Origin: Littorina saxatilis
Lineage: Eukaryota; Mollusca; Gastropoda; Littorinimorpha; Littorinidae
DNA length: 64,000 nt
Direction: 5' to 3'
NCBI RefSeq assembly: GCF_037325665.1
Contig: NC_090251.1
Span: forward strand, 25,216,450 to 25,280,449
The stretch's first letter is position 1; the number at the start of each line of letters is the position of its first letter. The position numbers were made by a program, and so were the translations under genes. The notes under the pieces are model-generated. The model had not been told where the DNA came from and made no database searches. It saw nothing but the letters and a program-made list of their open reading frames with translations. Shown here in pieces: positions 47,201 through 55,837 of the stretch.

Positions 47201-50200
47201 GGAGATGATCTTTGACATGTGTAAATCCGTAAGTTCATTATCCTCACCTTTGCGTGAATCATCACAAAAAAAGCTTTCATTGTTTAATATTGATCCAGAC
47301 CTGTTTACCAGTACAATTTGGGCGTATTTTGTACGCCAAATTATTATCGGTACGCAAATACGCGACACACGCACAGAATACGCCTAAGAAAAAGTCTAGA
47401 ATACTTTTCCCGGTGTTGGTGTGTTGATTATGGGATGGTACAACTGATACCGGTTTTGGTCGAAGGGAGATAACCATGACAGCGAGTCTTCAGCTGTGGA
47501 AACCTTGTTCAGTTGTTGGCACGTGCGATCGTCTGGACAATCGTGGCAAAATGAAGCGGAAAAATGTGCCATTTTCGAATGACTGTACCAAATCTAAACA
47601 GCAGAAGCAGCAGATTTTCTTGGAGAAATATAAGAAAGGGCCAGGAATTGTGGAGTCTACTATGGGGAAAAGTCATGCACACTGCAAGTATTGCAAATCA
47701 GATTTCTCCGTTGCCCATGCTGGGAAATATGACATCGAACGACACTGCAGTTCCAAAACTCACCTGGACAAGGTTGCAAAGAAATCCGCTGAAAGCTGCC
47801 AAGGAATTATGAAGTTTATTCCCGCAAAGCAAATCCTGCCAGAAGAAAACGCTGTAGTCCGTGCTGAAGCAATGTTTTCTGAGATGATTGTAAAAATAAA
47901 CTTGCCACTGTCAACCACAGATGTTATTTCACGAACTTCATATCATTTCATTTGCGTTTGGAAGACACTGGTTATAATGCTATAAACTGACAGGTAAATA
48001 AAATTGTTTTATCCCTGTTGTATTGGAAGGAGTTAAATTCTGAAGGTGTTCACAAGACATGCTATTCTTACACAAACACGTTTGCACCCACGCGTACATT
48101 TTCCCTAGCCCATATGGCTTTGCTTGCAAAGTACATCAACTTTTTGAAAAATACACTCAACTTTTTGGGAAAGTACTCTTGCCTCGGGTTTAGGGTAAAC
48201 AGGTCTGTTGATCATAAAGGCTCATGAAACATAGACAACCTTACATAAGAGCTATGCAGAACCAGTCTCGTGGCACAAAAAAACAATATTGAATATAGAA
48301 CTGACTTGTATCCTTTAATGGCTTTCTTTCCTTTGTTATTTGTGTTACTGTTGATTGCAGACACCTTTCCCCATTCAAGGGCTATGTAGCTTGTCTGGTT
48401 CCATAGTCTGCAGATATCAACCCTGGGGGTCTCGTTTCTGGCTGCTTGCATTTCTGTAGCTTCTGGTTTCATAACCCCCATACATTGGTTTTGCTTGTAC
48501 ATGTATACATTGGCTAAAAGAGACTACAATCTGTGGTGTCCATGGATTTTGTGTAAGTTTTAATAATTCTTTGCACACAACAGAATCCAACACATCCTTA
48601 TTTCAAATTTTGGAGAGAAAAAGTGCAAAAATAGATTTCCGGTTTGACTTGCAGTCATAGCTCTCGTGTTTCAAAACTTAGCAATATGTTTTCAAGTTTA
48701 GGTTCCTTATTCTGATTCGGGTTTAGACATTATAAAGCCCTATTGCCCCTGTGTTTCAATCAATCAAAATCAATCAATCAATCAATCTGTGTTTTGCATG
48801 TGTACTTACATTGTAGCTTGTCTGATTCGTAACAGTAGCTTTCATCCCTCTGTTAATTGGCCTTGTGTTAGATGCAGACACCTTTCCCCATTCAAGAGCT
48901 ATGTAGCTTGTCTGGTTCCATAGTCTGCAGATATCAACCCTGGGGGTCTCGTTTCTGGCTGCTTGCATCTCTGTAGCTTCTGGTTTCATAACCCCCATAC
49001 AATTGTTTTGTGACAGTTTGTATACATTGGCAAAAAGAGACTGCCAGACCTGTTTACCCTTACTATTTTGGCGTAATTTATTACGATTTTCTGAAAAAAA
49101 TACGCCATTCCGCTATCCGTGTCAAGACTACAATTTTCATAAATAAAAAAAAATGTAAAAATTTTTTTTAAAAAAATCATTAATTCACATGTTTGGCATT
49201 GGTTTTTTTCAATGGCAAAATGGGGTGAAAAAGCACAGGACTGACAAAAGATCATGTCTGTCTGATGAGATGCTGGAGAGCCTTCTAGTGGTGAAGTCTC
49301 GCCCTCACTCATTCGGCAAGCGCAAGTACAGTAGAGAAGCGCTTGACACACTGAGAAAGGCCTACTACGAGCAAAAGAAAAAGAATCGGTGATGCATGTG
49401 CTTTTGATGTGATTTTCTTTGAAATTATGATGACTACAAAAACTGACTGATGTGTTTTGTTTGTGAATGATGAATATATGTGCATGATTGCGTTTCGCAG
49501 ACACAGTTGTCATGTGCGTTGTAATTGGCGACGAATGCTGGATGATTACTATTTTTGTACCAGGATTACTATTTTTGGGGCTGAGCATTACTCCAAAACA
49601 CTTATGGGGGTAAACAGGTCTGGACTGCAATCTCTAGTGTGCAAGTATTTTGTGTATTGTGCAAGTTTAAGAATTATTTGTACAACTAGCAGTTAAGCCC
49701 GGCTTCGCCCGGGAGTAAGCGGAGCCCTGTAGCAATTTAAGACGCTCGCTATCCCATTATCATTGGCTTTACCTCCTTTGTTTGGATACAAAAAAAGAGT
49801 TATCTCCCTTACCTTCTAGAAATTTCCGGAACTGTCCAGTTAATTTTTCATTCTTCATTTCTTCCCCTCATAGGAGCAATAGCGAGTCTCTAATATCACT
49901 GGCATGATGTGCTTGCTACAGGTGAACAGTAGGCACTGAACTGGTCTTGCACCATATAGGCTGTATTCAATAAATGGGAGGTCCATAATCTGAGAAAGGA
50001 AACAATGAATCAAGAAACTAAAACCCAGGTGCACATCTGCGGCACCTAGGGAGTGTACGTGCACACTATCTTGTTCCTGCCTCTTGCCATCTCAGAGGTA
50101 TGGCGACCACAGACAAAAAAGAGTTATCTCCCTTACCTTCTAGAAATTTCCGGAACTGTCCAGTTAATTTTTCATTCTTCATTTCTTCCCCTCATAGGAG

Positions 50201-53200
50201 CAATAGCAAGTCTCTAATATCACTGGCATGATGTGCTTGCTAGAGGTGAACAGTAGGCACTGAACTGGTCTTGCACCATATAGGCTGTATTCAATAAATG
50301 GGAGGTCCATAATCTGAGAAAGGAAACAATGAATCAAGAAACTAAAACCCAGGTGCACATCTGCGGCACCTAGGGAGTGTACGTGCACACTATCTTGTTC
50401 CTGCCTCTTGCCATCTCAGAGGTATGGCGACCACAGACAGACAGACACACAGACAGACAGACACTCTCTTTTATTTATATGTACAACAATGAATCAAGAA
50501 ACTAAAACCCAGGTGCACATCTGCGGCACCTAGGGAGTGTGCCTGCGGCACTATCTTGTTCCTGCCTCTTGCCATCTCAGAGGTATGGCGACCACAGACA
50601 AAAAAGAGTTATCTCCCTTACCTTCTAGAAATTTCCGGAACTGTCCAGTTAATTTTTCATTCTTCATTTCTTACCCTCATAGGAGCAATAGCGAGTCTCT
50701 AATATCACTGGCATGATGTGCTTGCTACAGGTGAACAGTTATCTCCCTTACCTTCTAGAAATTTCCGGAACTGTCCAGTTAATTTTTCATTCTTCATTTC
50801 TTCCCCTCATAGGAGCAATAGCGAGTCTCTAATATCACTGGCATGATGTGCTTGCGACAGGTGAACAGTAGGCACTGAACTGGTCTTGCACCATATAGGC
50901 TGTATTCAATAAATGGGAGGTCCATAATCTGAGAAAGGAAACAATGAATCAAGAAACTAAAACCCAGGTGCACATCTGCGGCACCTAGGGAGTGTACGTG
51001 CACACTATCTTGTTCCTGCCTCTTGCCATCTCAGAGGTATGGCGACCACAGACACACACACACACAGACAGACACTCTCTTTTATTATATGTATAGATGC
51101 AACAACAGAGACAAACAAGCAGCTCATTGTATATAATCAGTGGTACTCATTTCCGGATTATTTCTGATTTCCAGTTTTTAAAAAAAGTGCAAAAATAGAT
51201 TTCCAGTTTGACTCTCAGGCAAGCGTTCGTGTTTCAAAACTTTTAGCAGTAAGTTTTCAGGTGTAGGTTCCTTATTCAGATTCAGACATTATAAAGCCCT
51301 AGTGCCCCTGTATTTTGCATGTGTACATACATTGTAGCATGTCTGATTCCAAACAGTAGCTTTCATCCCTCTTACTTGGCCTTGTGTTAGATGCAGACAC
51401 CTTTCCCCATTCAAGGGCTATGTAGCTTGTCTGGTTCCATAGTCTGCAGATATCAACCCTGGGGGTCTCGTTTCTGGCTGCTTGCGTCTCAGTAGCTTCT
51501 GGTTTCATAACCCCCATACATTAGAATTTCTTGTGTCGATAATTCCGTTCAGAAATGTCATCTTCTTTATGCAAATGCCTGTGTTGTGATATTGAGTGTG
51601 TATGATTTTCACCAGGTACTGACGGGAGATGTGGGTGAAGACGCAGAGGTGCACGCAGCCAAACTCATGGAAGTCATCCTGCTACAGTGCAGCGGTAAAG
51701 TTGACCCCGTAAGTTTATGTCTACATGCACACTATGTGATTGGGTGGTTACTTTGTTATGATCTTAAAGTGGTGTGTTGAGAGCCAGTTTTGTACCTTGG
51801 GAGATTGGGGTCAAATTCACTTTATTTCGATCAGGAATTGGTGTGTGTACAGCCAGTTCTGTGTTTGGGGAGACAGGGGTTATCAGATCTGTTTACCAGT
51901 ACGATTTGGGTGTATTTTGTACGCCAAATTATTATCAGTACGCAAATACGCGACACACGCACAAAATACGCCTAAGAAAAAGTCTAGAATACGTTTTCCG
52001 GTGTTAATGTGCTGATTACGGAATGGTACAACTGATACCGGTTTCGGTTGAAGGGACAGCGAGTCTTAAGCTCTGGAAACCTTGTTCAGTTGTTGGCACG
52101 TGCGATTGTCTGGACAATCGTGGCAAAATGAAGCGGAAAAATGTGCCAGTTTCGGATGACTGTACCAAGTCTAAACAGCAGAAGCAGCAGATTTTCTTGG
52201 AGAAATATAAGAAAGAGCCAGGAATTGTGGAGTCTACTATGGGAAAAAGTCATGCACACTGCAAGTATTGTAAATCAGATTTCTCCGTTGCCCATGCTGG
52301 GAAATATGACATCGAACGACACTGCAGTTCTAAACCTCACCTGGACAAGGTTGCTGCAAAGAAATCCGCTGAAAGCTGCCAAGGAATTATGAAGTTCATT
52401 CCCGCAAAGCAAATCCTGCCAGAAGAAAAGGCTGTAGTCCGTGCTGAAGCAATGTTTTCTGAGATGATTGTAAAAATGAACTTGTAAAAATGAACTTGCC
52501 ACTGTCAACTGCAGATGTTATTTCACGAACTTCATCTTTTCATTATCAATCTGTTTGGAAGACACTGGTTATAATGCTATAAACTGACAGGTAAATAAAA
52601 TTGTTTTATTCCTGTTGTATTGGAAGGAGTTACATTCTGAAGGTGTTCACAAGACATGCTATTCTTACACAAACACGTTTGCACCCACGCATACATTTTC
52701 CCTACCCCATATGGCTTTGCTTGCAAAGTACACTAACTTTTTGAAAAATACACTCAAACTTTTTGGGAAAGTACTCTTGCCTCGGGTTTAGGGTAAACAG
52801 GTCTGGGTTATCTTTACTTCATTATGACCTTGAAGTAGTGTGTTTAGTACTAGCTGTGTACCGGAGGAGATAACGGTAGCCTTTTCTTCATTATTACCTT
52901 GAAGTGGTGTGTTTAGTACCAGCTCTGTACCTGGGGAGAAAGGGGTCACTTTTAGTTCATCTTGAAGTGGGGTGTTAAGGCCTCGAAAAATGTAACCCCT
53001 TAGCCAAATCTGTATCTGTAGTGGTACCTTTAAAGAACTAAGCCCTTTACGTTGCATAAAAGAAGAGAAGAGAGTTGTACACGTTTATATGTGTGTTGGC
53101 AGGTCCTCCCGTCCTTCGTGGAGCTGGTCCTGCAGCGTTTGACGCGAGAGGTGCAGACGTCTGAGCTGCGCACCATGTGCCTGCAGGTGGTGATCTCAGC

Positions 53201-53323
53201 GCTGTACACGCGGCCCCAGCTGCTGCTGGACACACTGAGCGCTATGCAGATGGCCTCCGTGCAGGGCTCTATCCTCCAGCAGTTCCTCAAACAGTGGCTG
53301 CACGACGCCGACTGCTTCCTCGG
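30290..53323 (+). CDS. IPO7: Importin-7/8 (karyopherin beta family), 20 exons, C-terminus beyond the window
   Basis: Nuclear import receptor: HEAT-repeat solenoid that binds RanGTP and cargo (ribosomal proteins, histone H1, SMAD/ERK in relatives). It starts [19 protein letters not shown]. Exons: 30290-30373, 34350-34431, 34678-34834, 35414-35572, 36052-36208, 36629-36718, 37146-37311, 38063-38165, 38966-39011, 39307-39406, 40223-40416, 40913-41002, 41445-41610, 42023-42064, 43714-43955, 45428-45494, 46443-46568, 47131-47228, 51616-51708, 53103-53323. All join in phase for 827 codons with AG/GT borders, following vertebrate IPO7 closely ([79 protein letters not shown]). The N-terminal importin-beta domain is in exons 1-3. 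The last about 200 residues (acidic region) are not in the window. Invertebrates usually have a single IPO7/8 gene (Drosophila moleskin), so the IPO8 name is equally possible. Introns carry exon-edge repeats, SINEs and transposons. Confidence 0.95.
31178..31622 (-). mobile_element. tRNA-headed SINE in importin intron 1
   Basis: On the minus strand the head GACTGCGTGGCCGAGTGGTA and GGTTGCGTGTTC gives box A and box B. The body contains the GATCCCACGATTGACAAAAG and GGGGAGAAAGCAGCCCGAAT blocks. It is a long SINE of about 445 bp. Confidence 0.75.
31860..32187. mobile_element. Harbinger-like MITE with TTA target duplication
   Basis: The terminal inverted repeats of about 34 bp are almost perfect: GGCC, an A-run, then TTGTCTGTTTAGGGTAAC, and the mirror at the right end. 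TTA flanks both ends (31,857-31,859 and 32,188-32,190). Three-base TWA target duplications with GG-starting ends are typical of PIF/Harbinger. The interior is low-complexity with a (CA)n/A-run. A truncated relative is at 4,175. Confidence 0.75.
32618..32845 (-). CDS. PHD-type zinc-finger fragment
   Basis: The 75-residue frame ends in [30 protein letters not shown] and FWFCRNCYE, then a stop. This is a complete Cys4-His-Cys3 PHD layout (CxxC, CxxC, HxxC, CxxC). Such fingers occur at the C-terminus of several transposase families, which fits the inverted repeats around it. The upstream part reads [20 protein letters not shown] and has no clear family. A host gene fragment is a less likely alternative. 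Confidence 0.5.
   Translation of the reverse strand: MKVRRYFDTDGWTAVQHVYSAIRSSLRTVCALCDDDLLNTQSISCDSCLRSLHLQCAGKRSRPKTKFWFCRNCYE
33156..33733. mobile_element. 578-bp inverted-repeat element with 5-bp target duplication
   Basis: CAGGCATGGGAATTG opens the element and its exact reverse complement closes it. TCTGT flanks both sides (33,151-33,155 and 33,734-33,738). The interior includes GTCCGCCGAA repeats and a GGGGGTGCATGCCCCC palindrome but no transposase. CAG-starting ends with 5-bp duplications occur in some hAT and in Transib-type families. Confidence 0.75.
33864..33983. repeat. Long hairpin (nested inverted repeat)
   Basis: GAGAGCTTGGAATACCGATA (from 33,903) pairs with CCTATCGGTATTCCAAGCTC around a 17-bp loop. 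The outer arms ATAGCTGTACCGC (33,864-33,876) and GCGGTACAGCTAT (33,971-33,983) also pair. The two arm blocks are separated by unequal spacers, so it is an aged foldback. Confidence 0.8.
35695..36051 (+). repeat. 39-bp tandem array carrying the exon 5 acceptor
   Basis: Nine units of about 39 bp (for example AGGTACAAGCGCTGTGGTGT then AATGTGTGCTGTATGCTCC) precede and merge with exon 5 of importin. Each repeats the acceptor CTACAG and the first 14-15 nt of that exon (GTACAAACGGTGTGA). The units are 13 codons long. The last three read in the same frame as exon 5 ([27 protein letters not shown]) without a stop. Confidence 0.9.
37008..37138 (+). repeat. Two-copy tandem repeat in importin intron 6
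   Basis: GATGAGATTGACCGTCCATA and GTTGACGTTTGATAATTG recur about 80 bp later just before exon 7. No exon sequence is included. Confidence 0.65.
37551..37672 (+). repeat. 50-bp tandem repeat in importin intron 7
   Basis: AGCAAACTTAGC starts units at 37,551, 37,601 and 37,651; the third is partial. Each continues GAGCTGCTTT then CAAGTAACTCAAAGAATTTG. Confidence 0.9.
38136..38762 (+). repeat. About 115-bp tandem array carrying the exon 8 donor
   Basis: Units start with the last 30 nt of importin exon 8 (GCAGCAAGCTCTCAACTACA then TCAACCAGGG) followed by the donor GTCAGT. They begin at 38,136 (true exon), 38,238, 38,350, 38,465, 38,580 and 38,695. The remaining 80-85 bp of each unit is intron 8. 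In several copies the GG|GTCAGT donor is kept exactly. Confidence 0.92.
39600..40150 (+). repeat. Two degenerate copies of importin exon 11 start in intron 10
   Basis: TTTTGAGGATTTTCTGTCCA (39,601) and GGAAGACTGGTCGTCTCCCA (40,090) each continue into GTGATGG..GCCCAGA-like and CATGATGGTGGCGCAGATGG sequence. Both align over 50-60 nt with the first part of exon 11 (GTGTTTGAGGACTTCCTGTC and onward). Both have drifted and lack good acceptors. Confidence 0.7.
40400..40790 (+). repeat. Copies of the exon 11 end and intron 11 start
   Basis: The junction GTCCTGCTCAAG|GTAGGTGTAGGAAA is echoed at 40,538 (ACTCCTACTCTAGTTAGACA) and 40,698 (GTCCTGCTCTAGATGGGTAT). Each is followed by a GTAGTACAGTGG or TTACAGTTGTACCTGTTGTA block. 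The donors of the copies are spoiled. Confidence 0.6.
42139..42857. repeat. Dispersed repeat with internal 300-bp duplication
   Basis: It opens with a hairpin-like GAGTCACTTGAGAAAAAGTG and closes with GAAAGTGACTCGATCGAGCG. A block running from TTAACGTTGGACTTTTCTCG through TTGACCTTTGACCTTTTTCA to GTAGGATTATTCTTTACATC occurs twice (from about 42,222 and about 42,522). It is non-coding and lies in importin intron 14. Confidence 0.7.
43206..43500 (+). mobile_element. tRNA-headed SINE in importin intron 14
   Basis: The head has box A (TAGCTCAGGTGGTAGAGC) and box B (GGTTCGAATTC) and folds like a tRNA with a GGCCCGG acceptor strand. The body includes TGGCACGTAAAAGACCTTGG and ends GGGACAATAAAGTAATG. 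A truncated copy is at 12,935-13,185. Confidence 0.88.
43547..43693 (+). repeat. Copies of importin exon 15 start in intron 14
   Basis: AGCTGCTGAATGTGATCTGT (43,647) continues for about 47 nt of exon 15 sequence with one base missing. AGCAGCTGAACTTTGACAG at 43,547 is a shorter, older copy. The true exon starts AGCTGCTGAACGTGATCCGT at 43,714. The 43,547 copy keeps a TTTCAG acceptor. Confidence 0.8.
44285..45180 (+). mobile_element. SINE-like repeat, split by a younger element
   Basis: The left part (CCCCCCGCGGGTTAGGGGGA, GTAAGAGGCGACTAACGGAT) and the right part (GTCGCGATATAACCTTTGTG, CGATGTTAAACACCAAATAA) belong to one common molluscan repeat. It is interrupted at 44,483-45,011. Confidence 0.75.
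44483..45011. mobile_element. TA-flanked MITE inserted in the SINE
   Basis: TACCGTACTTTCCGGGT and its exact reverse complement bound the 529-bp element. Both ends continue into AAGGCGC-type sequence. The TA target duplication suggests a Tc1/mariner-like mobiliser. Removing it restores a continuous repeat (AGTAAGGTA joined to ATATATTG). Confidence 0.8.
45711..45962 (+). repeat. 25-bp minisatellite in importin intron 16
   Basis: About ten units of CTTGAGAGGCCATCAGAGAC plus TTTAT or TATAT, the first one variant. No exon sequence is included. Confidence 0.9.
46250..46442 (+). repeat. Tandem copy of the exon 17 acceptor
   Basis: The block from GTTAGCCTAGGGCC to CTGACAG plus the first 17-18 nt of exon 17 (ATTTCTACGAGGAGGTG) occurs at 46,343-46,359 and again as the true exon at 46,443. 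The first copy then departs into intron sequence. An older trace (CTCTGACAGATTCTTC) is near 46,002. Confidence 0.88.
46592..46690. mobile_element. Fragment of the palindrome-ended repeat, copy 3
   Basis: TTAGTCAAGTTTTGACTAAA, then a GTGGAATCAAGACGAGGG block and a TG tract, match the end of the repeat at 18,390. Confidence 0.65.
47296..48207 (+). mobile_element. hAT-like deletion derivative A, N-terminal finger only
   Basis: The ends CAGACCTGTTTACC and GGTAAACAGGTCTG are perfect inverted repeats, flanked by TTGATC on both sides (6-bp duplication). The ORF from 47,476 codes [17 protein letters not shown] and a BED-like finger ([28 protein letters not shown]). It then runs through [20 protein letters not shown] before the transposase core is lost. 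Subterminal TACGC motifs resemble transposase-binding repeats. It lies in importin intron 18, as do the two related copies below. Confidence 0.88.
48340..49002. repeat. Dispersed intronic repeat, copies at 48.3, 48.9 and 51.4 kb
   Basis: The block GTAGCTTGTCTGGTTCCATA, GTCTGCAGATATCAACCCTG and GGGGGTCTCGTTTCTGGCTG occurs at about 48,385, 48,900 and 51,420, always in the same orientation. The last two share about 350-400 bp of flank. Minus-strand ORFs over it are near-identical only because the DNA is repeated. Confidence 0.75.
49045..49622 (+). mobile_element. hAT-like deletion derivative B, C-terminal end only
   Basis: The same inverted ends as derivative A (CAGACCTGTTTACC) are flanked by GACTGC on both sides. 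The ORF at 49,189-49,392 codes [40 protein letters not shown] and [10 protein letters not shown], which resembles the end of a hAT dimerisation domain. It retains the part of the transposase that derivative A lost. Confidence 0.82.
49690..51090. repeat. About 324-bp tandem array with CAGACAGACA tail
   Basis: After a header GTTAAGCCCGGCTTCGCCCG, a unit beginning AAAAAAGAGTTATCTCCCTT and ending GTATGGCGACCACAGAC occurs complete at 49,794, 50,118 and, slightly shortened at its start, 50,738. Partial copies lie at about 50,487 and 50,606. Two units end in CAGACAGACACTCTCTTTTA. A conserved 69-codon minus frame appears three times as a by-product. Confidence 0.8.
51725..52990 (+). repeat. About 78-bp degenerate tandem repeat in importin intron 19, split by a transposon
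   Basis: Units with CTTGAAGTGGTGTGTTTAG, CCAGCTCTGTACCTGGGGAG and a TCACTTT-like spacer occur on both sides of the hAT derivative at 51,884-52,805. The insertion target GGTTAT lies within a unit. Confidence 0.7.
51884..52805 (+). mobile_element. hAT-like deletion derivative A2, near-identical to copy A
   Basis: The ends CAGATCTGTTTACC and GGTAAACAGGTCTG differ at one base and are flanked by GGTTAT on both sides. The ORF at 52,023-52,487 matches derivative A over the finger region ([20 protein letters not shown]) and the same internal deletion point. The two copies therefore descend from one deleted element that was mobilised in trans. Confidence 0.9.
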
Positions 53324-53394
53324 GTACGTCTCTTCTGTTGACTGACTAAACTATTAGGGTTAAACGTCCTCCTAGACCAGTTGGCCTATATTGG

Positions 53395-53752
53395 GACAGG
53401 TATTGGTTTTGGTAATACGCTGAGGATATGGTGCAATACTTTGACTCGAACAAGCCCGCTGAGGCTGTCTTCGACATGCCAGCATTGGGTTTGTCTCGTC
53501 AAAGTATCGTCATGATAATCAGATATGAGAGATGATGCATGCATCTTTTTCCAAGCCCTGAGACTTTTGCTGTGAACTTGGGATCTTTTTCGTGCGCATG
53601 TATGCACAAGGGGGTGTTCGGACACCGAAGAGATTATGCACAAAGTTGACCCCGATAAATAAATCTCTAGCTGAACCTGGGATTCGAACCCACACCGATA
53701 TTGACGAATTGGTTACAAAGCCAGTGCACTGCCAACTAAGATACGTCCCCCG
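53395..53752 (-). mobile_element. tRNA-headed SINE in importin intron 20
   Basis: On the minus strand, CGTATCTTAGTTGGCAGTGC and GGTTCGAATCCCAGG give box A and box B, followed by a body containing GGTGTCCGAACACCCCC. It lies 72 bp after exon 20. Confidence 0.78.
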
Positions 53753-53849
53753 CCCGCCTCTTCTGTTGTGGTGTGGGTAGTAACAGTGGGAAATAGGGTT
53801 AGCTGTGCAGATACTTTCTGTGCAGGGCCTCTACCTTGCAGTAGTTTTT

Positions 53850-54275
53850 GGCTCACGTAAGTGTAGCCTATGCGATCGTAACTTTGTCTGTCTGTGCGTG
53901 CGTGTGTGTGTGTGTTTGTGCGTGTGTATGTCTGTGGTAGAAACTCTAACATTTGAAGACGTCACATTACATTGACGTCACATTATGACGTAAGAGGGTT
54001 AGACGTCACGCGAAGGAAGTACTGAAAGTCTCGGTCATTATTATTTTGAGCGCGCCGAGACTAGTTGGCAGTTGTGTCCTGTAAGTAGGCTACATGCAGA
54101 CAGACAGATCTAGATCTAGTCAAAGAAACTACAATGGGAAGACCTTATGTACAGTGTTTGATCTAGTGTCTCGCTTTCTTGCACAGTTTCACATATGCTC
54201 TTTCTGTGTGTGTGTGTGTGTGTGTGACGGAGTGATTGAGTTTGTGTTACTGTTTGTCGATTTCTTACGTGAGCC
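53850..54275. mobile_element. Inverted-repeat element with GGCTCACGTAAG ends
   Basis: GGCTCACGTAAG (53,850-53,861) and CTTACGTGAGCC (54,264-54,275) are perfect inverted repeats around a non-coding interior with GACGTCACATTA repeats and two TG tracts. Target duplication was not resolved. Confidence 0.65.
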
Positions 54276-54956
54276 TTGATGGCTTCGCCTCTTGTTTATT
54301 TTGCCCCGAACTAATCTCTGGATACTTGGGCTTTTATGAACCCTTTTAGTCCTATCTGTTCCACCACTGAATTTCTAGCTCTACAAAATCTTAGATTCTT
54401 AGACTTAACCCCACAAAATCTTAGATTCGACCTCAAAACTACTTATCTTTTGAGCCGGTGACTAACTCACTCGTGTGTTTGTTTTGTTTGAATGTATTTG
54501 AGATGAAAGCTGTGATGCTGTTCTTTCATTTAGTTTAGTTCAGTAGGTGACGTCAGGGCAGAGATAAGCTGTCACTAAATTGGGATGTAGGAGCTATGTG
54601 GAATAAACCACCTGAACCGAAATGTTATTGCAGTCGAAGGAAGGAATGGAGTCACATGTAATCCTTCCAAAGGACATTGTGTTGTTTTCCCTACTGAGAT
54701 GATGAAACGCTTGATCCATTCTCTGAGGGCAACAGTGCAGGCAGAGTGTCCAGCCTCTCGGTGGGGCAGTACAGGGGGTGACTGTGGGGCAGTGGGGGTT
54801 TTCTCTGCTGTCTGAGGTCTGTGTGCTGTCTGCCTCTGTCTGCACTGTAACCAGGGTCCTCTCTGGCCAAAGATGGATATGCTGGCTCTGATCAAAAATA
54901 TAATCTCACTGGCTGTTGGTTTTAGTTGATTGAATGATAATGGTCGTATCTTCCTA
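54276..54956. other. Intron DNA, nothing recognised
   Basis: Part of the last visible importin intron. The short ORFs on either strand have no family resemblance. Confidence 0.5.
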
Positions 54957-55280
54957 CGGGCGCAGTAGCCTAGTGAATAAGAGGCCAGCCTCCCAAACGG
55001 ACGGTCGTGGGTTCAAAGGTGGAGATTTTTCTGATCTCCCAGAACGTGCAGACCTGCTAGTGCCTAATTGTGTGTACACGCAAGCACAAAACTAAGTGCG
55101 CACAGAAAAGAGCCTGTAATCCATGTGGTAGTTTGGTGGGTAATAGAAACACGAAAATGACAAGCATGCATCCCTCAAAAGCGGCGTATTGCTGCCTAAA
55201 TGGCAGGGTAAAAGTGGTCGTACACGCAAAAAACACGAGTGTATGTTATAGTTTAAGCCCAAGAACGTAGAAGAAGAAGG
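54957..55280 (+). mobile_element. tRNA-headed SINE
   Basis: CGGGCGCAGTAGCCTAGTGA (box A) and GGTCGTGGGTTCAAAGG (box B) head a body ending AAGCCCAAGAACGTAGAAGA. Family assignment rests on the pol III boxes and overall layout. Confidence 0.6.
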
Positions 55281-55837
55281 ACCCTCATGATTCCCGTCAG
55301 CATAACAATAAATACGGGGTCATAAGTCAAACATAATTATGATTCAAGTCAGAAAGTCTTATGATTACCAAGTAAAGCAGTCCCTGCAATGTACGGCCCC
55401 CGGCGTGAGCGGACACCTGACATGTACGGACACATTTGCTCGGCACGGAGTGTTTTCCTTCTATATTTGCCCCCCCCCCCCCCCCCCCCTTAAACGGACA
55501 CCTGCTAACATGGGTGAAAGTAGCCCGACTGAAATCCGTCAATCTGAAAATAAGTCTGACGGAAATTCCGTCAATCCGCAATTTTGAAAAAAAAACAAAA
55601 AAAAACCGGGCAAAAACCACCGAAACTACTTGCGGAGCGCGTTTTCGAACTGCTATAGTGAACCGGTTGCAGTTTGCCCGGAAACGGAAGCGTTCTTGCC
55701 CGTGCTACAGTATCTCTGTGTAAACCCCGTAGATGAGGTTTCTTCGCTTTCGGATTCGCTCTGCATCATGATAAAAAAAAAATTCTCTCGCGTTTTGGCA
55801 GGCATTACGAAGTGGTGACACGATTTCTGCGACAAAG
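55281..55837. other. Flank upstream of the hAT-like gene
   Basis: It contains GCGGACACCTGACATGTACG and a second CGGACACCTGCTAACATG separated by 18 C, then GAAATCCGTCAATC repeats. The left end of the large transposon should lie here or just upstream, but no inverted partner is visible because the right end is beyond or close to the window edge. Confidence 0.4.

Noticed and set aside
49855-51003. Three near-identical 69-codon minus ORFs
   Set aside because: Their conservation follows from recent tandem duplication of the DNA. No start context, family or codon signal supports coding.
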